Shown here one piece after another: positions 26,477-36,240 of a DNA stretch of 45,584 nucleotides. The notes beneath the pieces were generated by a model. The model made no database searches, was not told the DNA's origin, and saw nothing but the letters and a program-made list of their open reading frames with translations. How positions within the stretch are numbered: the first letter of the stretch is position 1; the number at the start of each line of letters is the position of its first letter. Made by a program: the position numbers and the translations under genes. The DNA is from Methyloglobulus sp. Lineage in GTDB: Bacteria; Pseudomonadota; Gammaproteobacteria; Methylococcales; Methylomonadaceae. The stretch covers positions 1-45,584 of the forward strand of contig JABFQX010000052.1 of assembly GCA_013141505.1 (NCBI GenBank), written 5' to 3'.

Positions 26477-27694
26477 CTAAGCCTGATCCAGTTTGAAAGC
26501 GGCATGTAACGTCCTGACCGCCAACTCCAGATATTTCTCGTCCACGACCACCGAAATCTTGATTTCTGATGTCGAAATCATGCGGATATTAATGCCTTCC
26601 TTTGCCAAGGCTTGAAACATGGTGTTGGCTATTCCGGCATGGGAGCGCATACCGACCCCGACGATGGAAACTTTAACAATGCCGTCATCGCCGGTCACTT
26701 TTTTGGCAGCTAATTCCGTGCAGGTTAGTTCCAATGCGGTTTTGGCGCGTTGGTAATCGTTGCGGTGGACGGTGAAGGTAAAATCGGTCGTCGCATCATC
26801 GGCAATGTTTTGGATAATCATATCCACTTCGATATTGGCATCGGCAATCGGGCCGAGGATTTTCGATGCAATACCTGGTCGATCTGGTACGCCGCTGATG
26901 GTCAATTTTGCTTCATCCCTGTTGAATGCAATTCCTGAAATTAACGCACTTTCCACTTCTGATTCCTCGTAGGTAATGAGTGTCCCAGCGCCTTCGGTAA
27001 AGGAAGACAGCACACGTAGGGGGACATTGTATTTTCCGGCAAATTCTACCGACCGTATCTGTAAGACTTTTGAACCCTGACTAGCCATTTCCAGCATTTC
27101 TTCAAAGGTGATTTTATCCAGCCTGCGGGCTTTGGGTTCAACACGCGGATCGGTGGTGTAAACACCGTCCACATCGGTATAGATATGACATTCGTCTGCT
27201 GTTAATGCCGCCGCCAACGCGACGGCAGTGGTATCTGAGCCGCCACGGCCTAAAGTGGTGATATTGCCTTGTTCGTCGACACCTTGAAAGCCAGCGACCA
27301 CCACAACTTTGCTGTTGTCAAGGTCAGCGCGCATATTGTGTTCATCAATACGCAAAATCCGGGCTTTAGTGTGGCTGCTGTCGGTCAGGATTTTCACCTG
27401 TCCGCCCGTGTAAGAACACGCCGCACAGCCGATATTATTTAAAGCCATACTTAGAAGAGCGACGGTAACCTGTTCGCCTGTAGAAATAACCACATCCAAC
27501 TCACGTTCGGTCGGCTGTGCTTGCATTTCTTTCGCCAGTGCAATTAAACGGTTGGTTTCACCGCTCATTGCCGATACGACGACGACAATCTGATTCCCCG
27601 CATCGTGCGCGGCTTTGACTTTTTCGGCAACTGCCTTAATGCGCTCAACCGAACCGACGGAAGTCCCACCAAATTTATAAACGTAAAGTGCCAC
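26477..27694 (-). CDS. lysC: Aspartate kinase (lysine-sensitive type architecture)
   Basis: Phosphorylates aspartate, the entry to lysine, threonine and methionine synthesis. Monofunctional, 405 residues. The kinase domain begins with YVYKFGGTSVGSVERIK and contains VVVVSAMSGETNRL, STGEQVTVALLSMAL, TLGRGGSDTTAVALAAAL and YTDVDGVYTTDPR; the C-terminal 145 residues hold two ACT domains (SGVPDRPGIASKILGPIA and IVGVGMRSHAGIANTMF) for allosteric control. It follows alaS by 12 bases on the minus strand. The recX-alaS-lysC order is the common gammaproteobacterial one. Confidence 0.96.
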   Translation of the reverse strand: MALYVYKFGGTSVGSVERIKAVAEKVKAAHDAGNQIVVVVSAMSGETNRLIALAKEMQAQPTERELDVVISTGEQVTVALLSMALNNIGCAACSYTGGQVKILTDSSHTKARILRIDEHNMRADLDNSKVVVVAGFQGVDEQGNITTLGRGGSDTTAVALAAALTADECHIYTDVDGVYTTDPRVEPKARRLDKITFEEMLEMASQGSKVLQIRSVEFAGKYNVPLRVLSSFTEGAGTLITYEESEVESALISGIAFNRDEAKLTISGVPDRPGIASKILGPIADANIEVDMIIQNIADDATTDFTFTVHRNDYQRAKTALELTCTELAAKKVTGDDGIVKVSIVGVGMRSHAGIANTMFQALAKEGINIRMISTSEIKISVVVDEKYLELAVRTLHAAFKLDQA

Positions 27695-27706
27695 TGCTAA
27701 AAACCT

Positions 27707-30319
27707 TTATTGATTCAATTGTGTTTGTATCCAGGAGGGTACCTGAGCCAAGGCTTCTGCCAAACCGGATGGATCAGTCCCGCCAGCCATTGCCATATCA
27801 GGCCGCCCCCCGCCCTTTCCGCCAACCTGAGTGGCAACGAAATTGACCAGATCGCCCGCTTTTATCGTGTTGATCTGGTCTTTTGAAACGCCAGCCGCTA
27901 AGCTGACTTTATCGCCTTCAACAGTTGCCAAAACGATAGCGGAACTGCCCAGTTTGTTTTTCAGCTGATCGACCAGATCACGCAAGGATTTAGGGTCAAC
28001 CTGATCCAATTTAACCGCTAATACCTTAATCCCAGAAACATCAATGGCTTTGCCGCTTAATTCATCGCCTGCGGAACTGGCAAGTTGCGCTTGCAATTTT
28101 TCCAGTTGTTTTTCAAGGTTTCGGGTTTTATCCAGTAATTGTTCCAGCTTTTCCGGGGCTTTTTCCGGTGCGCTTTTCAGTAGTCCGGCAATGATGGTGA
28201 GTGCTTTTTCTCGGCTTGCCAGCCAGTCCATTGCACCGCTGCCAGTAACCGCTTCAATCCGCCGAACACCTGATGCAATGCCGGTTTCGTTGATAATCTT
28301 GAAACAGCCAATATCGCCAGCACGGTCAACATGGGTGCCGCCGCACAGTTCGGTTGAAAACTCACCAATCTTCAACACCCTGACCTCGTCGCCGTATTTT
28401 TCGCCGAACAATGCCATTGCACCTGCATTTACCGCATCATCTTTCGCCATGACAGTTGCTGATACGGGATTATTCAGACGGATTTGTTCATTCACTGTCT
28501 GTTCCAGCGTATTGATTTGATCGGCGGTAACGGGCTCAAAATGGGAAAAATCAAAACGCAGACGTTCGGCATTTACCAATGAACCTTTTTGTGTCACATG
28601 GTCACCCAACAATTGTCTGAGTGCGGCGTGGAGTAAATGGGTTGCCGAGTGGTTGAGTTCCGTTGCTTTCCTAGTTGTCGTATTAACGTGAGCAACACCG
28701 GATTGACTTTTAGTAAGGATGCCAGAAACCAGTTTGCCGTTATGTAGAAATAGGTTGCCGCCTTGTTTTTGGGTGTCCCTGACTTCAAAGATCGCACCAT
28801 CAACAACTAATTGGCCGCTATCACCTGCTTGTCCGCCGGATTCTGCATAAAATGGCGTTTTGTCCAAGACAACTATTGCTTCGTCGCCAGCTTGTAGGCT
28901 ATCGACTTCCTGGCCTTGCTTGTATAACGCAACGATATGTACCTGATCGTCCAGATGGTCGTAACCAGTAAACTCGGTTTGGCCTTCAAGCCTAATGTCC
29001 TGACTGTAATCTGCGCCAAAATTGTTGGCTGAGCGCGCCCTGTCTCGTTGTGCTGCCATTGCCGTCTCAAAGCCGGCATGGTCAATAGTGAGGTTGTTCT
29101 CCCTGGCATAATCAGCGGTCAAATCGACGGGGAAACCATACGTATCATAGAGCTGGAATACGGTGTCGCCCGGAATAACTGTACCTTCCATTTTGGCGAC
29201 ACAGGCTTCCAGAATTTTCATGCCTTGGCCTAAGGTTTCCGCAAAGCGTTCCTCTTCTTTTTTCAGGACGCGTTCAACCTGGTCTTGTGCGGTTTTCAAT
29301 TCTGGAAATGCTGCGCCCATTTCTTCAGTCAAAGGCGCGACCAGCTTATAAAAGAAAACATCTTGTATGCCTAGGCGATAACCATGACGAATCGCTCGGC
29401 GGATGATGCGGCGCAGCACATAACCACCGCCTTCGTTTGAGGGCATCACGCCATCGGCAATTAGAAACGCGCAGGAACGAATGTGGTCGGCAATAACCCG
29501 TAAGGAACTTTGGTCGAGATTCTCGGTTCCCGCTAATTTGGCAGTTGCTTTAAGCAATTTTTGAAACAGGTCGATTTCATAATTGCTGTGTACACCTTGG
29601 AGGATCGCGGCGATGCGCTCCAAGCCCATGCCAGTATCGACGGAAGGCTTCGGCAATGGCGTTAAAATGCCGTCAGCAGAACGGTCATATTGCATGAACA
29701 CCAGATTCCAGATTTCGATGTACCGGTCGCCATCTTCATCGGGAGATCCGGGTGGGCCACCAGCAATATGTTCGCCGTGGTCGTAGAAAATTTCCGAACA
29801 CGGCCCGCAAGGCCCGGTATCGCCCATAGACCAGAAATTATCTTTCGCGCCGATTCTTGACAGTCGCGCTCGGTCGATACCCACATCTTCAATCCATATA
29901 CGTTCGGCATCGGGGTCTTCTTCGAATACCGTTATCCAAAGTTTTTCAGCAGGGATGGCGAGTTCTTTGGTTAAAAAATCCCAAGCAAAATGGATGGCTT
30001 CTTTTTTGAAATAATCGCCAAAACTGAAGTTGCCGAGCATTTCGAAAAAAGTATGGTGTCGTGCGGTATAGCCAACGTTTTCCAGGTCATTATGCTTGCC
30101 GCCGGCACGAACACAGCGTTGGCTGGTAGCAGCCCTGACGTAGCCTCGCTGTTCTCTGCCGAGAAAGGCATCCTTAAACTGCACCATCCCCGCGTTGGTA
30201 AACAGCAGGGTCGGGTCGTTGCCTGGTACCAAAGAACTGGAAGGCTGAACCGAATGCCCACGTTGGTGAAAAAATTCCAGGAAAGCAGAGCGCAATTCGG
30301 CGCTAGTCATTTTTTTCAT
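27707..30319 (-). CDS. alaS: Alanyl-tRNA synthetase
   Basis: Class II synthetase charging tRNA-Ala. Length 870, as expected. Order of domains: catalytic domain with [29 protein letters not shown] and [16 protein letters not shown]; tRNA-recognition domain with [16 protein letters not shown]; editing domain with the zinc motif [11 protein letters not shown] and the CGGTHV half; and a C-terminal C-Ala domain with [14 protein letters not shown]. The start at 30319 (MKKM) was used; MTSAELR at 30310 is an alternative. recX begins its stop 27 bases upstream and lysC follows 12 bases downstream. Confidence 0.97.
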   Translation of the reverse strand: MKKMTSAELRSAFLEFFHQRGHSVQPSSSLVPGNDPTLLFTNAGMVQFKDAFLGREQRGYVRAATSQRCVRAGGKHNDLENVGYTARHHTFFEMLGNFSFGDYFKKEAIHFAWDFLTKELAIPAEKLWITVFEEDPDAERIWIEDVGIDRARLSRIGAKDNFWSMGDTGPCGPCSEIFYDHGEHIAGGPPGSPDEDGDRYIEIWNLVFMQYDRSADGILTPLPKPSVDTGMGLERIAAILQGVHSNYEIDLFQKLLKATAKLAGTENLDQSSLRVIADHIRSCAFLIADGVMPSNEGGGYVLRRIIRRAIRHGYRLGIQDVFFYKLVAPLTEEMGAAFPELKTAQDQVERVLKKEEERFAETLGQGMKILEACVAKMEGTVIPGDTVFQLYDTYGFPVDLTADYARENNLTIDHAGFETAMAAQRDRARSANNFGADYSQDIRLEGQTEFTGYDHLDDQVHIVALYKQGQEVDSLQAGDEAIVVLDKTPFYAESGGQAGDSGQLVVDGAIFEVRDTQKQGGNLFLHNGKLVSGILTKSQSGVAHVNTTTRKATELNHSATHLLHAALRQLLGDHVTQKGSLVNAERLRFDFSHFEPVTADQINTLEQTVNEQIRLNNPVSATVMAKDDAVNAGAMALFGEKYGDEVRVLKIGEFSTELCGGTHVDRAGDIGCFKIINETGIASGVRRIEAVTGSGAMDWLASREKALTIIAGLLKSAPEKAPEKLEQLLDKTRNLEKQLEKLQAQLASSAGDELSGKAIDVSGIKVLAVKLDQVDPKSLRDLVDQLKNKLGSSAIVLATVEGDKVSLAAGVSKDQINTIKAGDLVNFVATQVGGKGGGRPDMAMAGGTDPSGLAEALAQVPSWIQTQLNQ

Positions 30320-30345
30320 ATCTTTTTGGTAAAACGTATTGGCTA

Positions 30346-30843
30346 TTATAATTGCTTGAATAAGGTATTAATCATCGTGTTGGAAAAGCCACGCTGTTGT
30401 AAAAACCGTATGCGCTTACCTCGTTCTGCATGATTTGCTGCCACTTCTCCGGGATATTTTTTGGTGTAGACGTCGAGCAAAAGTTTCATCCAGCTTTCGG
30501 TTGTTGTCGTTAAAATGTTGTCAATGATGCCTGGGTTTACGCCTTGTTGGCGAAGTTCATAAGCAATCCGAATCGGCCCAAAGCCTTTTTGGCTGCGGAC
30601 TCTCGCGTAACTTTCAGCATACCGTGTGTCATCCTGCCAGTTTTGCTGCCCCAGTTCTTCAAGCACCGCTAAAACCTGGTTGCTTTCATAACCTTTGATG
30701 ACCAACTTATTTTTAATTTCTTTTTGGCTATGTTCCCTTCGTGTCAATAAACGCAAACACTGCGCCCTGATCTGCTTGATGTCTGTACCGTTGTCTACAG
30801 TATCTAACTCATCATTGTCATAGGGAGTGTCTTTATCCTTCAT
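30346..30843 (-). CDS. recX: Regulatory protein RecX
   Basis: Binds RecA filaments and limits their extension. Length 165 residues, helical, with the three-helix repeats of the family: [19 protein letters not shown], the block [18 protein letters not shown] and the [16 protein letters not shown] motif, then the C-terminal [20 protein letters not shown]. In most gammaproteobacteria recX directly follows recA; here recA is 5.4 kb away with a plus-strand exporter operon between them, so recX must be transcribed from a promoter in or near 30844-31179. Confidence 0.92.
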   Translation of the reverse strand: MKDKDTPYDNDELDTVDNGTDIKQIRAQCLRLLTRREHSQKEIKNKLVIKGYESNQVLAVLEELGQQNWQDDTRYAESYARVRSQKGFGPIRIAYELRQQGVNPGIIDNILTTTTESWMKLLLDVYTKKYPGEVAANHAERGKRIRFLQQRGFSNTMINTLFKQL

Positions 30844-31179
30844 CGGTATGGCTGGTCAGCTAGAAGAGGTTACAGCTAAACGCATTTACGAATAAAACAC
30901 GAATCCATTTATGACGACGGGACTGCCATCTACTTCTATCTTCAACTAATAATGCCGTTATTGCTGTGTTTATTGCTGAACTCAAGCGAGATCGCATAGG
31001 CCAATTAATTGGTTATTATCACATATCTGTTATCAGTTCAGGTAGTGTTGATTTTGATGATGAATTGGCTACGTAAACCGCCATCTTGCAGGTAGTTCTA
31101 AATTAATCTTGCGCGATGGCAAGTGCTGAGATACGATAATTTCAAACAATTGTTTAATACGTGTGTTGCATAGAAACAA
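30844..31179. other. Intergenic region between divergent recX and the TetR gene
   Basis: 336 bp with no convincing gene. It should hold promoters for recX (minus) and for the exporter operon (plus). Two perfect 12-bp palindromes are visible: CCAATTAATTGG at 31001-31012 and AAACAATTGTTT at 31144-31155. A 36-codon open stretch (GTG 30966 to TAA 31074-31076) has no recognisable similarity and no ribosome binding site and is not called. Confidence 0.6.
31144..31155. promoter_or_regulatory. Candidate TetR-family operator
   Basis: Perfect palindrome AAACAATTGTTT ending 24 bases before the regulator start codon, immediately after a GATAAT box (31135-31140). Placement between a possible -10 element and the start of a TetR gene is typical of an autoregulatory operator. 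Binding is inference. Confidence 0.4.
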
Positions 31180-31833
31180 ATGGCAGTTACAGCTTTAACC
31201 GAACCCACTTTTGATCGTTTGCTCCATACGGCTATCGAAGTATTCGCCGAGCGTGGTTTTCGGGCAACGACGGTACGCGAGATTTGTTCCAGGGCTAAGG
31301 TTAATGTCGCTTCGGTCAATTACTATTTTCGTAGTAAAGAGGCCCTTTATAGCAGGGCAATTGCTTTGGCAATCCAGGAAGCCAATCAGCTCTATCCCAT
31401 TTCTGTTGCTCAAGATAAAAACTTGCCGCCTGAACAACGGCTTGCATTGTTCATTGATAATTTCCTCCATAAATTGCTCGACGACAGCCATTTGGGTTAT
31501 CACAGCAAGCTGATTACCCGGGAAATTGCCGAGCCTACCAAAGCGCTGGACGACATTATTGCCAATGCGATTGTGCCGCAATTCGATCTGTTGCAAGACA
31601 TTATTGGACAAATTCTGGGTAAGCAAGTGGGAATAACAACCGTAAACCGATGTCTGCTGAGCATCTTGGGGCAATGCCTATTGTTCAAGCATTCCCGGTC
31701 AATTGTCGAATGCCTGCACCCGGAGTTGATTGCCAACGGCTTGGCCATTGAAGAGACTGCCGCACATATCGCACAATTTTCCCTGTTCGCCCTAAATCAA
31801 TATGCCCAACAACCATCGAGGTTAACGCCATGA
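31180..31833 (+). CDS. TetR/AcrR-family transcriptional regulator (CecR-like)
   Basis: 217 residues. The N-terminal helix-turn-helix is clear: LLHTAIEVFAERGFRATTVREICSRAKVNVASVNYYFRSKEALY (positions about 14-57, quoted here in family order). The C-terminal ligand domain, with ITREIAEPTKALDDII and the late SILGQCLLF helix, resembles the CecR/CerR (DUF1956) branch, whose E. coli member controls an efflux operon. Its stop overlaps the permease start by four bases (ATGA), so it heads and probably regulates the exporter operon that follows. The ligand is unknown. Confidence 0.88.
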   Translation: MAVTALTEPTFDRLLHTAIEVFAERGFRATTVREICSRAKVNVASVNYYFRSKEALYSRAIALAIQEANQLYPISVAQDKNLPPEQRLALFIDNFLHKLLDDSHLGYHSKLITREIAEPTKALDDIIANAIVPQFDLLQDIIGQILGKQVGITTVNRCLLSILGQCLLFKHSRSIVECLHPELIANGLAIEETAAHIAQFSLFALNQYAQQPSRLTP

Positions 31834-32990
31834 ATCACATTGCCTTAAAAATGTTGATGGGGGATCGGGGTAAATATATTGGGATTGTTATGGGATTGAC
31901 GTTTGCTTCGTTAATTATGACCCAACAACCCGCCATTTTTTTAGGGCTTATGACGCGCACTTTTAGTTTTATCTCGGATGTCGGCTTACCTGACATCTGG
32001 GTCATGGATGCCAAAGTGCAGTTTGTCGATGACATCAAACCCTTGCAGGACACCGAGTTATACCGCGTACGGGGCATTTCCGGTGTGGAATGGGCGATGC
32101 CCATGTATAAGGGTATGCTGAAAGCTCGCCTTGCCGACGGTACTTTCCAAACCTGTATCGTCGTCGGTTTGGATGATGCGACTTTGATTGGTGGTCCGCC
32201 CGTTATGCTGGAAGGCAGCCTTGAAGACTTACGACGTAGTGATGGCGTTATTGTCGATATCGACGGTGCCAAAGATAAACTTGCCAAGCCTTCAGTTATA
32301 CCCGGCGGTAAGTCTACACCGCTGAAAATGGGCGACAACCTGGAATTAAATGATCGCCGTGCCATAGTCGTCGGCATCGCCAAAGTTACCCGCACCTTTC
32401 AAGCGCAACCGGTTGTTTATACCACTTATTCCCGTGCGAAAAGTTACGCGCCTAGGGAGCGCAAGTTATTGTCTTTTGTGCTGGTCAAAGCTATAAAAGG
32501 CCAGAACGTGGCCGAGTTGGTGCAGCGCATAAAGGCCAGCACCGGTTTGGCCGCTTATACGCAGGAAGATTTTAAGACGCTTACCTACCAATATTTCATG
32601 AAAAACACCGGAATCCCGATTAATTTTGGCATTTCGGTGCTTTTGGGGTTCATTGTCGGTGCCGCAATCGCCGGACAAACTTTTTACAATTTTACTCTGG
32701 AAAATCTTCGCCAATTTGGTGTGCTAAAGGCGATGGGTACCAGCAACTGGGTACTGTTACGGATGATTTTGCTTCAGGCCGTGTTGGTCGGAACAATCGG
32801 TTATGGCATGGGCGTGGGTTTGACGGCGTTATTTGGGTATGCCATGCGAAACACCATTTTGGCGTTCAGGTTTCCGTGGCAATTGCTTATTTTCAGTGGC
32901 GCAGGCGTTAGCCTCATCTGTGTGTTTGCCGCGCTCATCAGCATACTTAAAGTGATTCGCTTGGAACCTGCCATCGTATTTAAAGGTTGA
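31830..32990 (+). CDS. ABC transporter permease, FtsX/DevC-type
   Basis: 386 residues with the MacB/DevC topology: one helix near the N-terminus (about 18-36), a large periplasmic domain (about 40-265), and three helices at about 266-290, 310-335 and 348-372, ending RLEPAIVFKG, a common closing motif of FtsX-domain permeases. The segment ENLRQFGVLKAMGTSNW is the typical cytoplasmic coupling region. Such permeases do not form a translocation channel through the membrane but drive a mechanotransmission cycle with a periplasmic adaptor. Substrate unknown; DevC relatives export glycolipids and others export drugs or peptides. Confidence 0.9.
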   Translation: MNHIALKMLMGDRGKYIGIVMGLTFASLIMTQQPAIFLGLMTRTFSFISDVGLPDIWVMDAKVQFVDDIKPLQDTELYRVRGISGVEWAMPMYKGMLKARLADGTFQTCIVVGLDDATLIGGPPVMLEGSLEDLRRSDGVIVDIDGAKDKLAKPSVIPGGKSTPLKMGDNLELNDRRAIVVGIAKVTRTFQAQPVVYTTYSRAKSYAPRERKLLSFVLVKAIKGQNVAELVQRIKASTGLAAYTQEDFKTLTYQYFMKNTGIPINFGISVLLGFIVGAAIAGQTFYNFTLENLRQFGVLKAMGTSNWVLLRMILLQAVLVGTIGYGMGVGLTALFGYAMRNTILAFRFPWQLLIFSGAGVSLICVFAALISILKVIRLEPAIVFKG

Positions 32991-32993
32991 TTC

Positions 32994-33728
32994 ATGGACG
33001 CAAATGAATTGGCGGTACGTTGTCGAAAAATCGTCAAAGTTTATGATACGGGTGACCAAAAAGTGACAGCATTGAACAGTGTCGATTTAGATATCAGGAT
33101 GGGCGAATTAATGATGTTGGTTGGTCCGTCCGGTTGTGGCAAAACGACCCTGATTTCAGTCATTGCAGGCATTCTTGACCAAGATTCCGGGACGTGCGAA
33201 TTATTTGGGGAAGATTTGATCAACATGTCTGGCAATGACAAACTGAATTTCCGAGCCAAAAATGTCGGTTTTGTATTTCAGGCTTTTAATTTGCTACCTT
33301 CGTTGAACGCTAAAGAAAACGTCTCTGTCCCACTCATTATCAATGGTATGAAACGGGCTGAGGCCGAGAGCAGGGCTGCTGACGTACTTGCTCAAGTGGG
33401 GCTGGATAATCGCTTTACCTCCTTGCCTTCGCAACTGTCGGGCGGACAGCAGCAACGGGTTGCCATTGCCAGGGCCCTGGTACATAGCCCACGCCTTATT
33501 GTCTGCGACGAACCCACCAGCGCGCTCGATCATGACACCGGACATACGGTGATGGAACTTCTCAAAGGGGTGGCCTTGCATTCTGACAGGGCGCTGGTGA
33601 TCGTTACCCATGATGCGCGGATTTTTAACTTTGCTGATCGCATAGCCGAAATGGATGACGGACATATTGTCAAAGTAACCAATTCTGCTGTTATGGCGCG
33701 TAAAACGAACTCCCCAGAGGCATTATGA
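32994..33728 (+). CDS. ABC transporter ATP-binding protein (LolD/MacB/DevA type)
   Basis: 244 residues, a single nucleotide-binding domain. Walker A GPSGCGKT at 44-51, signature LSGGQQQR from residue 148, Walker B ending in Asp172-Glu173 ([10 protein letters not shown]), and the switch histidine in [10 protein letters not shown]. Similarity to the MacB/LolD branch, including [16 protein letters not shown], matches the adjacent FtsX-type permease. It starts three bases after the permease stop and overlaps the adaptor start by four bases. Confidence 0.95.
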   Translation: MDANELAVRCRKIVKVYDTGDQKVTALNSVDLDIRMGELMMLVGPSGCGKTTLISVIAGILDQDSGTCELFGEDLINMSGNDKLNFRAKNVGFVFQAFNLLPSLNAKENVSVPLIINGMKRAEAESRAADVLAQVGLDNRFTSLPSQLSGGQQQRVAIARALVHSPRLIVCDEPTSALDHDTGHTVMELLKGVALHSDRALVIVTHDARIFNFADRIAEMDDGHIVKVTNSAVMARKTNSPEAL

Positions 33729-34708
33729 AAAGCAAACTGATACTACCCATTTTGGCAATTGCCGGGTTTCTTTTCGCCGCATACACCGTCGTAAGTGGCA
33801 GTAAGCCGACTCCCGTGGCTGCGGCTGCCGCAGAACCGTCATCTGCGCCCTATGAAACATTTATAGCTGGAGCAGGCATCGTCGAGGCAAAAAGCCGGAA
33901 TATTGCTATCGGTACGCCTTTACCCGGTATTGTAAAGGCCGTGATAGTAAAAGTTGGCGATCAAGTCAAAATTGGCGATCCCTTGTTTTATCTGGATGAC
34001 CGTGACACCAAAGCCGAACTTGCCGTAAAACAGGCCGATTTGGAAAAAGCCTTGGCCGATGTCAAGGTTGCTGAAGCTACCTTGGCGGACTTTAGGTCGC
34101 TGCTGCATCTAGCCGAAGCAGTCACTGACCGGCGCGCTATCAGTGGCGAGGAATTACTGAAGCGGCGCAATGCCTTGGCTGTAGCCAAGGCGCAACTGGG
34201 CAGCGCTAAAGCCCTAGTACAGCAAGCTAAAGCAGGGGTGACGGATACGCAAACAACTTTGGATCGGCTTGTCATCCGTGCCCCGGTCGATAGTGAGGTA
34301 TTGCAGGTCAATGTGCGTCCCGGCGAGTTTGCCCAAGCTGGTTCCGTAAATACGCCATTGCTGGTTTTGGGCAACCTGGATCAATTTCATGTCCGTGTTG
34401 ATATTGATGAAAATGATGCCTGGCGCTTCGACAAAAACAGCAAAGCCGTCGCTTATCTGCGCGGCAACCGCAATTTTATGGCGGAACTCAGCCTGGTGTA
34501 TGTGGAGCCTTACGTCATCCCCAAGGCATCATTGACGGGCGACAGCACAGAGCGGGTCGATACGCGGGTATTACAGGCGTTATACAGTTTTAACCGGAGC
34601 AGTATGCCCGTCTATGTTGGGCAACAGATGGATGTGTTCATCGAAGCTAAGGATTACCCCAATGGTAAAGACATTAAAGCACCCGTAAAAGTGGGGGATG
34701 CACCTTGA
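33725..34708 (+). CDS. Periplasmic adaptor (membrane fusion) protein, HlyD/DevB family
   Basis: 327 residues. An N-terminal signal anchor (about 5-22) is followed by an Ala/Pro linker, a lipoyl half-motif GIVKAVIVKVGDQVKIGDPL, a helical hairpin of about 100-185 rich in Ala, Lys and Gln (adaptor coiled coil), the second lipoyl half (APVDSEVLQVNVRPGEFAQAG) and a beta-barrel domain (LDQFHVRVDIDENDAW). This is the standard plan of adaptors that link an inner-membrane ABC pump to TolC-like channels. It overlaps the genes on both sides by a few bases. Confidence 0.92.
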   Translation: MKSKLILPILAIAGFLFAAYTVVSGSKPTPVAAAAAEPSSAPYETFIAGAGIVEAKSRNIAIGTPLPGIVKAVIVKVGDQVKIGDPLFYLDDRDTKAELAVKQADLEKALADVKVAEATLADFRSLLHLAEAVTDRRAISGEELLKRRNALAVAKAQLGSAKALVQQAKAGVTDTQTTLDRLVIRAPVDSEVLQVNVRPGEFAQAGSVNTPLLVLGNLDQFHVRVDIDENDAWRFDKNSKAVAYLRGNRNFMAELSLVYVEPYVIPKASLTGDSTERVDTRVLQALYSFNRSSMPVYVGQQMDVFIEAKDYPNGKDIKAPVKVGDAP

Positions 34709-36201
34709 TGAATCGGCACTTATACTTACTTTGGATTATGGCGTTCACACCCGGTTGCGCGGTTGGGCCTGACTACAAAAAGCCAAATGTCGTTGTCCCC
34801 AAACAATGGCTCGAATCGACTTCGACAGCAAAAACAGCGAAGCGTGATTACCAATCTGATCAATGGTGGCTAACGTTTAACGATTCTACACTTAAGCAAC
34901 TCATGGCTGATGCCGTTGCTGCCAACCTGGATTTCAAAATTGCGTTGGAGCGGATTAAAGATGCTAGGTCGCAACAGACAGCGATATTTGCATCAGGCTT
35001 ACCCAGTCTCTCAGCCAGGGGTTCTGGCAATCGAAGATATAACAATACTTCAAGTGCCGCTTCATCAGGTGGCACAGCTTCTGGCGGCGGCTTTGGTATC
35101 GGTAACCAGCTCATCAATATCTTCCAATTCGGTTTTGATGCCCAATGGGAACTCGATTTTTTCGGCGGTGTCAGGCGAGCGCTGGAAGCGGCTGATGCTA
35201 ACATAGCTAGCGAAGTCGAAAACAGCCGTGCGGTTCTTGTCACACTTTTGGGTGACGTTGCCCGGAACTATATTGACTTACGCACCAACCAGCAATTGGC
35301 TGAAATTACCCGGAATAATTTAGTCGCCCAGCGTGATACCCAAGCATTAACGGAGATTCGGCAACAATCGGGACTAGGGACAATGCTTGAAGTTGCTCAG
35401 GCGCAAGCGCAAGCCGATACCACGGAGGCTCAATTGCCCAATTACGAAACCCTGGTTAAGCAATCAATCCACGCGCTTGGTGTGTTGGTTGGCAGGGAAC
35501 CCGCTGCCTTGGCGGCAAGGTTAGGGCAACGCGCTGCGATCTCAGCGGTTGCGGCCACTGTCATCCCCGATCTGCCTTCCGAATTACTGCAAAGACGACC
35601 GGACATCCGCCGCGCCGAGCGGCAAATGGCCGCTGCCAATGCTGCCGTTGGTATTGCGACAGCGGAACTTTACCCAAAAATAAACCTGTCCGCATTTTTG
35701 GGCTTGCAAAACTCGCGGATTACCGATTTTACCCCTGTCGGCAAATCCTGGTCGACAGCCGCGACGTTAACTATGCCGATCTTCAATTGGGGTAAGCTGA
35801 ATGCAAATATCAAAAGCAAAAAGGCGCAATATCAACAAACTTTCCTGACTTACCAGGCCACTGTCCTGAACGCATTCAAGGATGTCGAAGATACGCTCAT
35901 CGCCTATCGCAAAGAGCAAGAACGCTGTAAAGCGCTGACCAATGCAGTTAATGCCAACCAACTTGCAGTTGATTTAGCCAATGAGCGTTATGAAAAAGGC
36001 TTGACCGGATTTATTGATGTATTGCAAACCCAACAAACGTTGTACCAATCTGAGAGCCTTTTAGTGATGAGCGAGGGCAAAGTCTCAAGCAATCTGGTCG
36101 CGCTTTACAAGGCTTTGGGTGGCGGATGGCAAACGACATCACCGGTAAGTGACGCGAGCTTGGTTCCAAACGGAAAGGAAGGTCAGGTAGTCAAAAAATA
36201 G
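34708..36201 (+). CDS. Outer-membrane efflux lipoprotein, OprM/NodT family
   Basis: TolC-like channel of the tripartite exporter. ATG at 34708 overlaps the adaptor stop by one base (TGATG); 497 residues. Lipoprotein signal ending FTPGC, then the family start CAVGPDYKKPNV. Two repeats of the outer-membrane efflux fold are visible, with DQWWLTFNDSTLKQLMADA, NIASEVENSRAVLVTLLGDVARNY, LLQRRPDIRRAERQMAAANAAVGIATAELYPKINLSA, and the repeated PIFNWGKLNANIKSKKAQYQQ region. A Gly/Ser-rich stretch (about residues 105-130) is a loop insert. With the three preceding genes it completes an inner-to-outer membrane export route. Confidence 0.94.
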   Translation: MNRHLYLLWIMAFTPGCAVGPDYKKPNVVVPKQWLESTSTAKTAKRDYQSDQWWLTFNDSTLKQLMADAVAANLDFKIALERIKDARSQQTAIFASGLPSLSARGSGNRRYNNTSSAASSGGTASGGGFGIGNQLINIFQFGFDAQWELDFFGGVRRALEAADANIASEVENSRAVLVTLLGDVARNYIDLRTNQQLAEITRNNLVAQRDTQALTEIRQQSGLGTMLEVAQAQAQADTTEAQLPNYETLVKQSIHALGVLVGREPAALAARLGQRAAISAVAATVIPDLPSELLQRRPDIRRAERQMAAANAAVGIATAELYPKINLSAFLGLQNSRITDFTPVGKSWSTAATLTMPIFNWGKLNANIKSKKAQYQQTFLTYQATVLNAFKDVEDTLIAYRKEQERCKALTNAVNANQLAVDLANERYEKGLTGFIDVLQTQQTLYQSESLLVMSEGKVSSNLVALYKALGGGWQTTSPVSDASLVPNGKEGQVVKK

Positions 36202-36240
36202 CACCTAACCTGTCTTTTTGCGTTTTAATTTTTCGGAGCC

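Noticed and set aside
30966-31076. 36-codon GTG frame upstream of the TetR gene
   Set aside because: Too short, without ribosome binding site or recognised similarity; possibly a gene remnant but not supportable.
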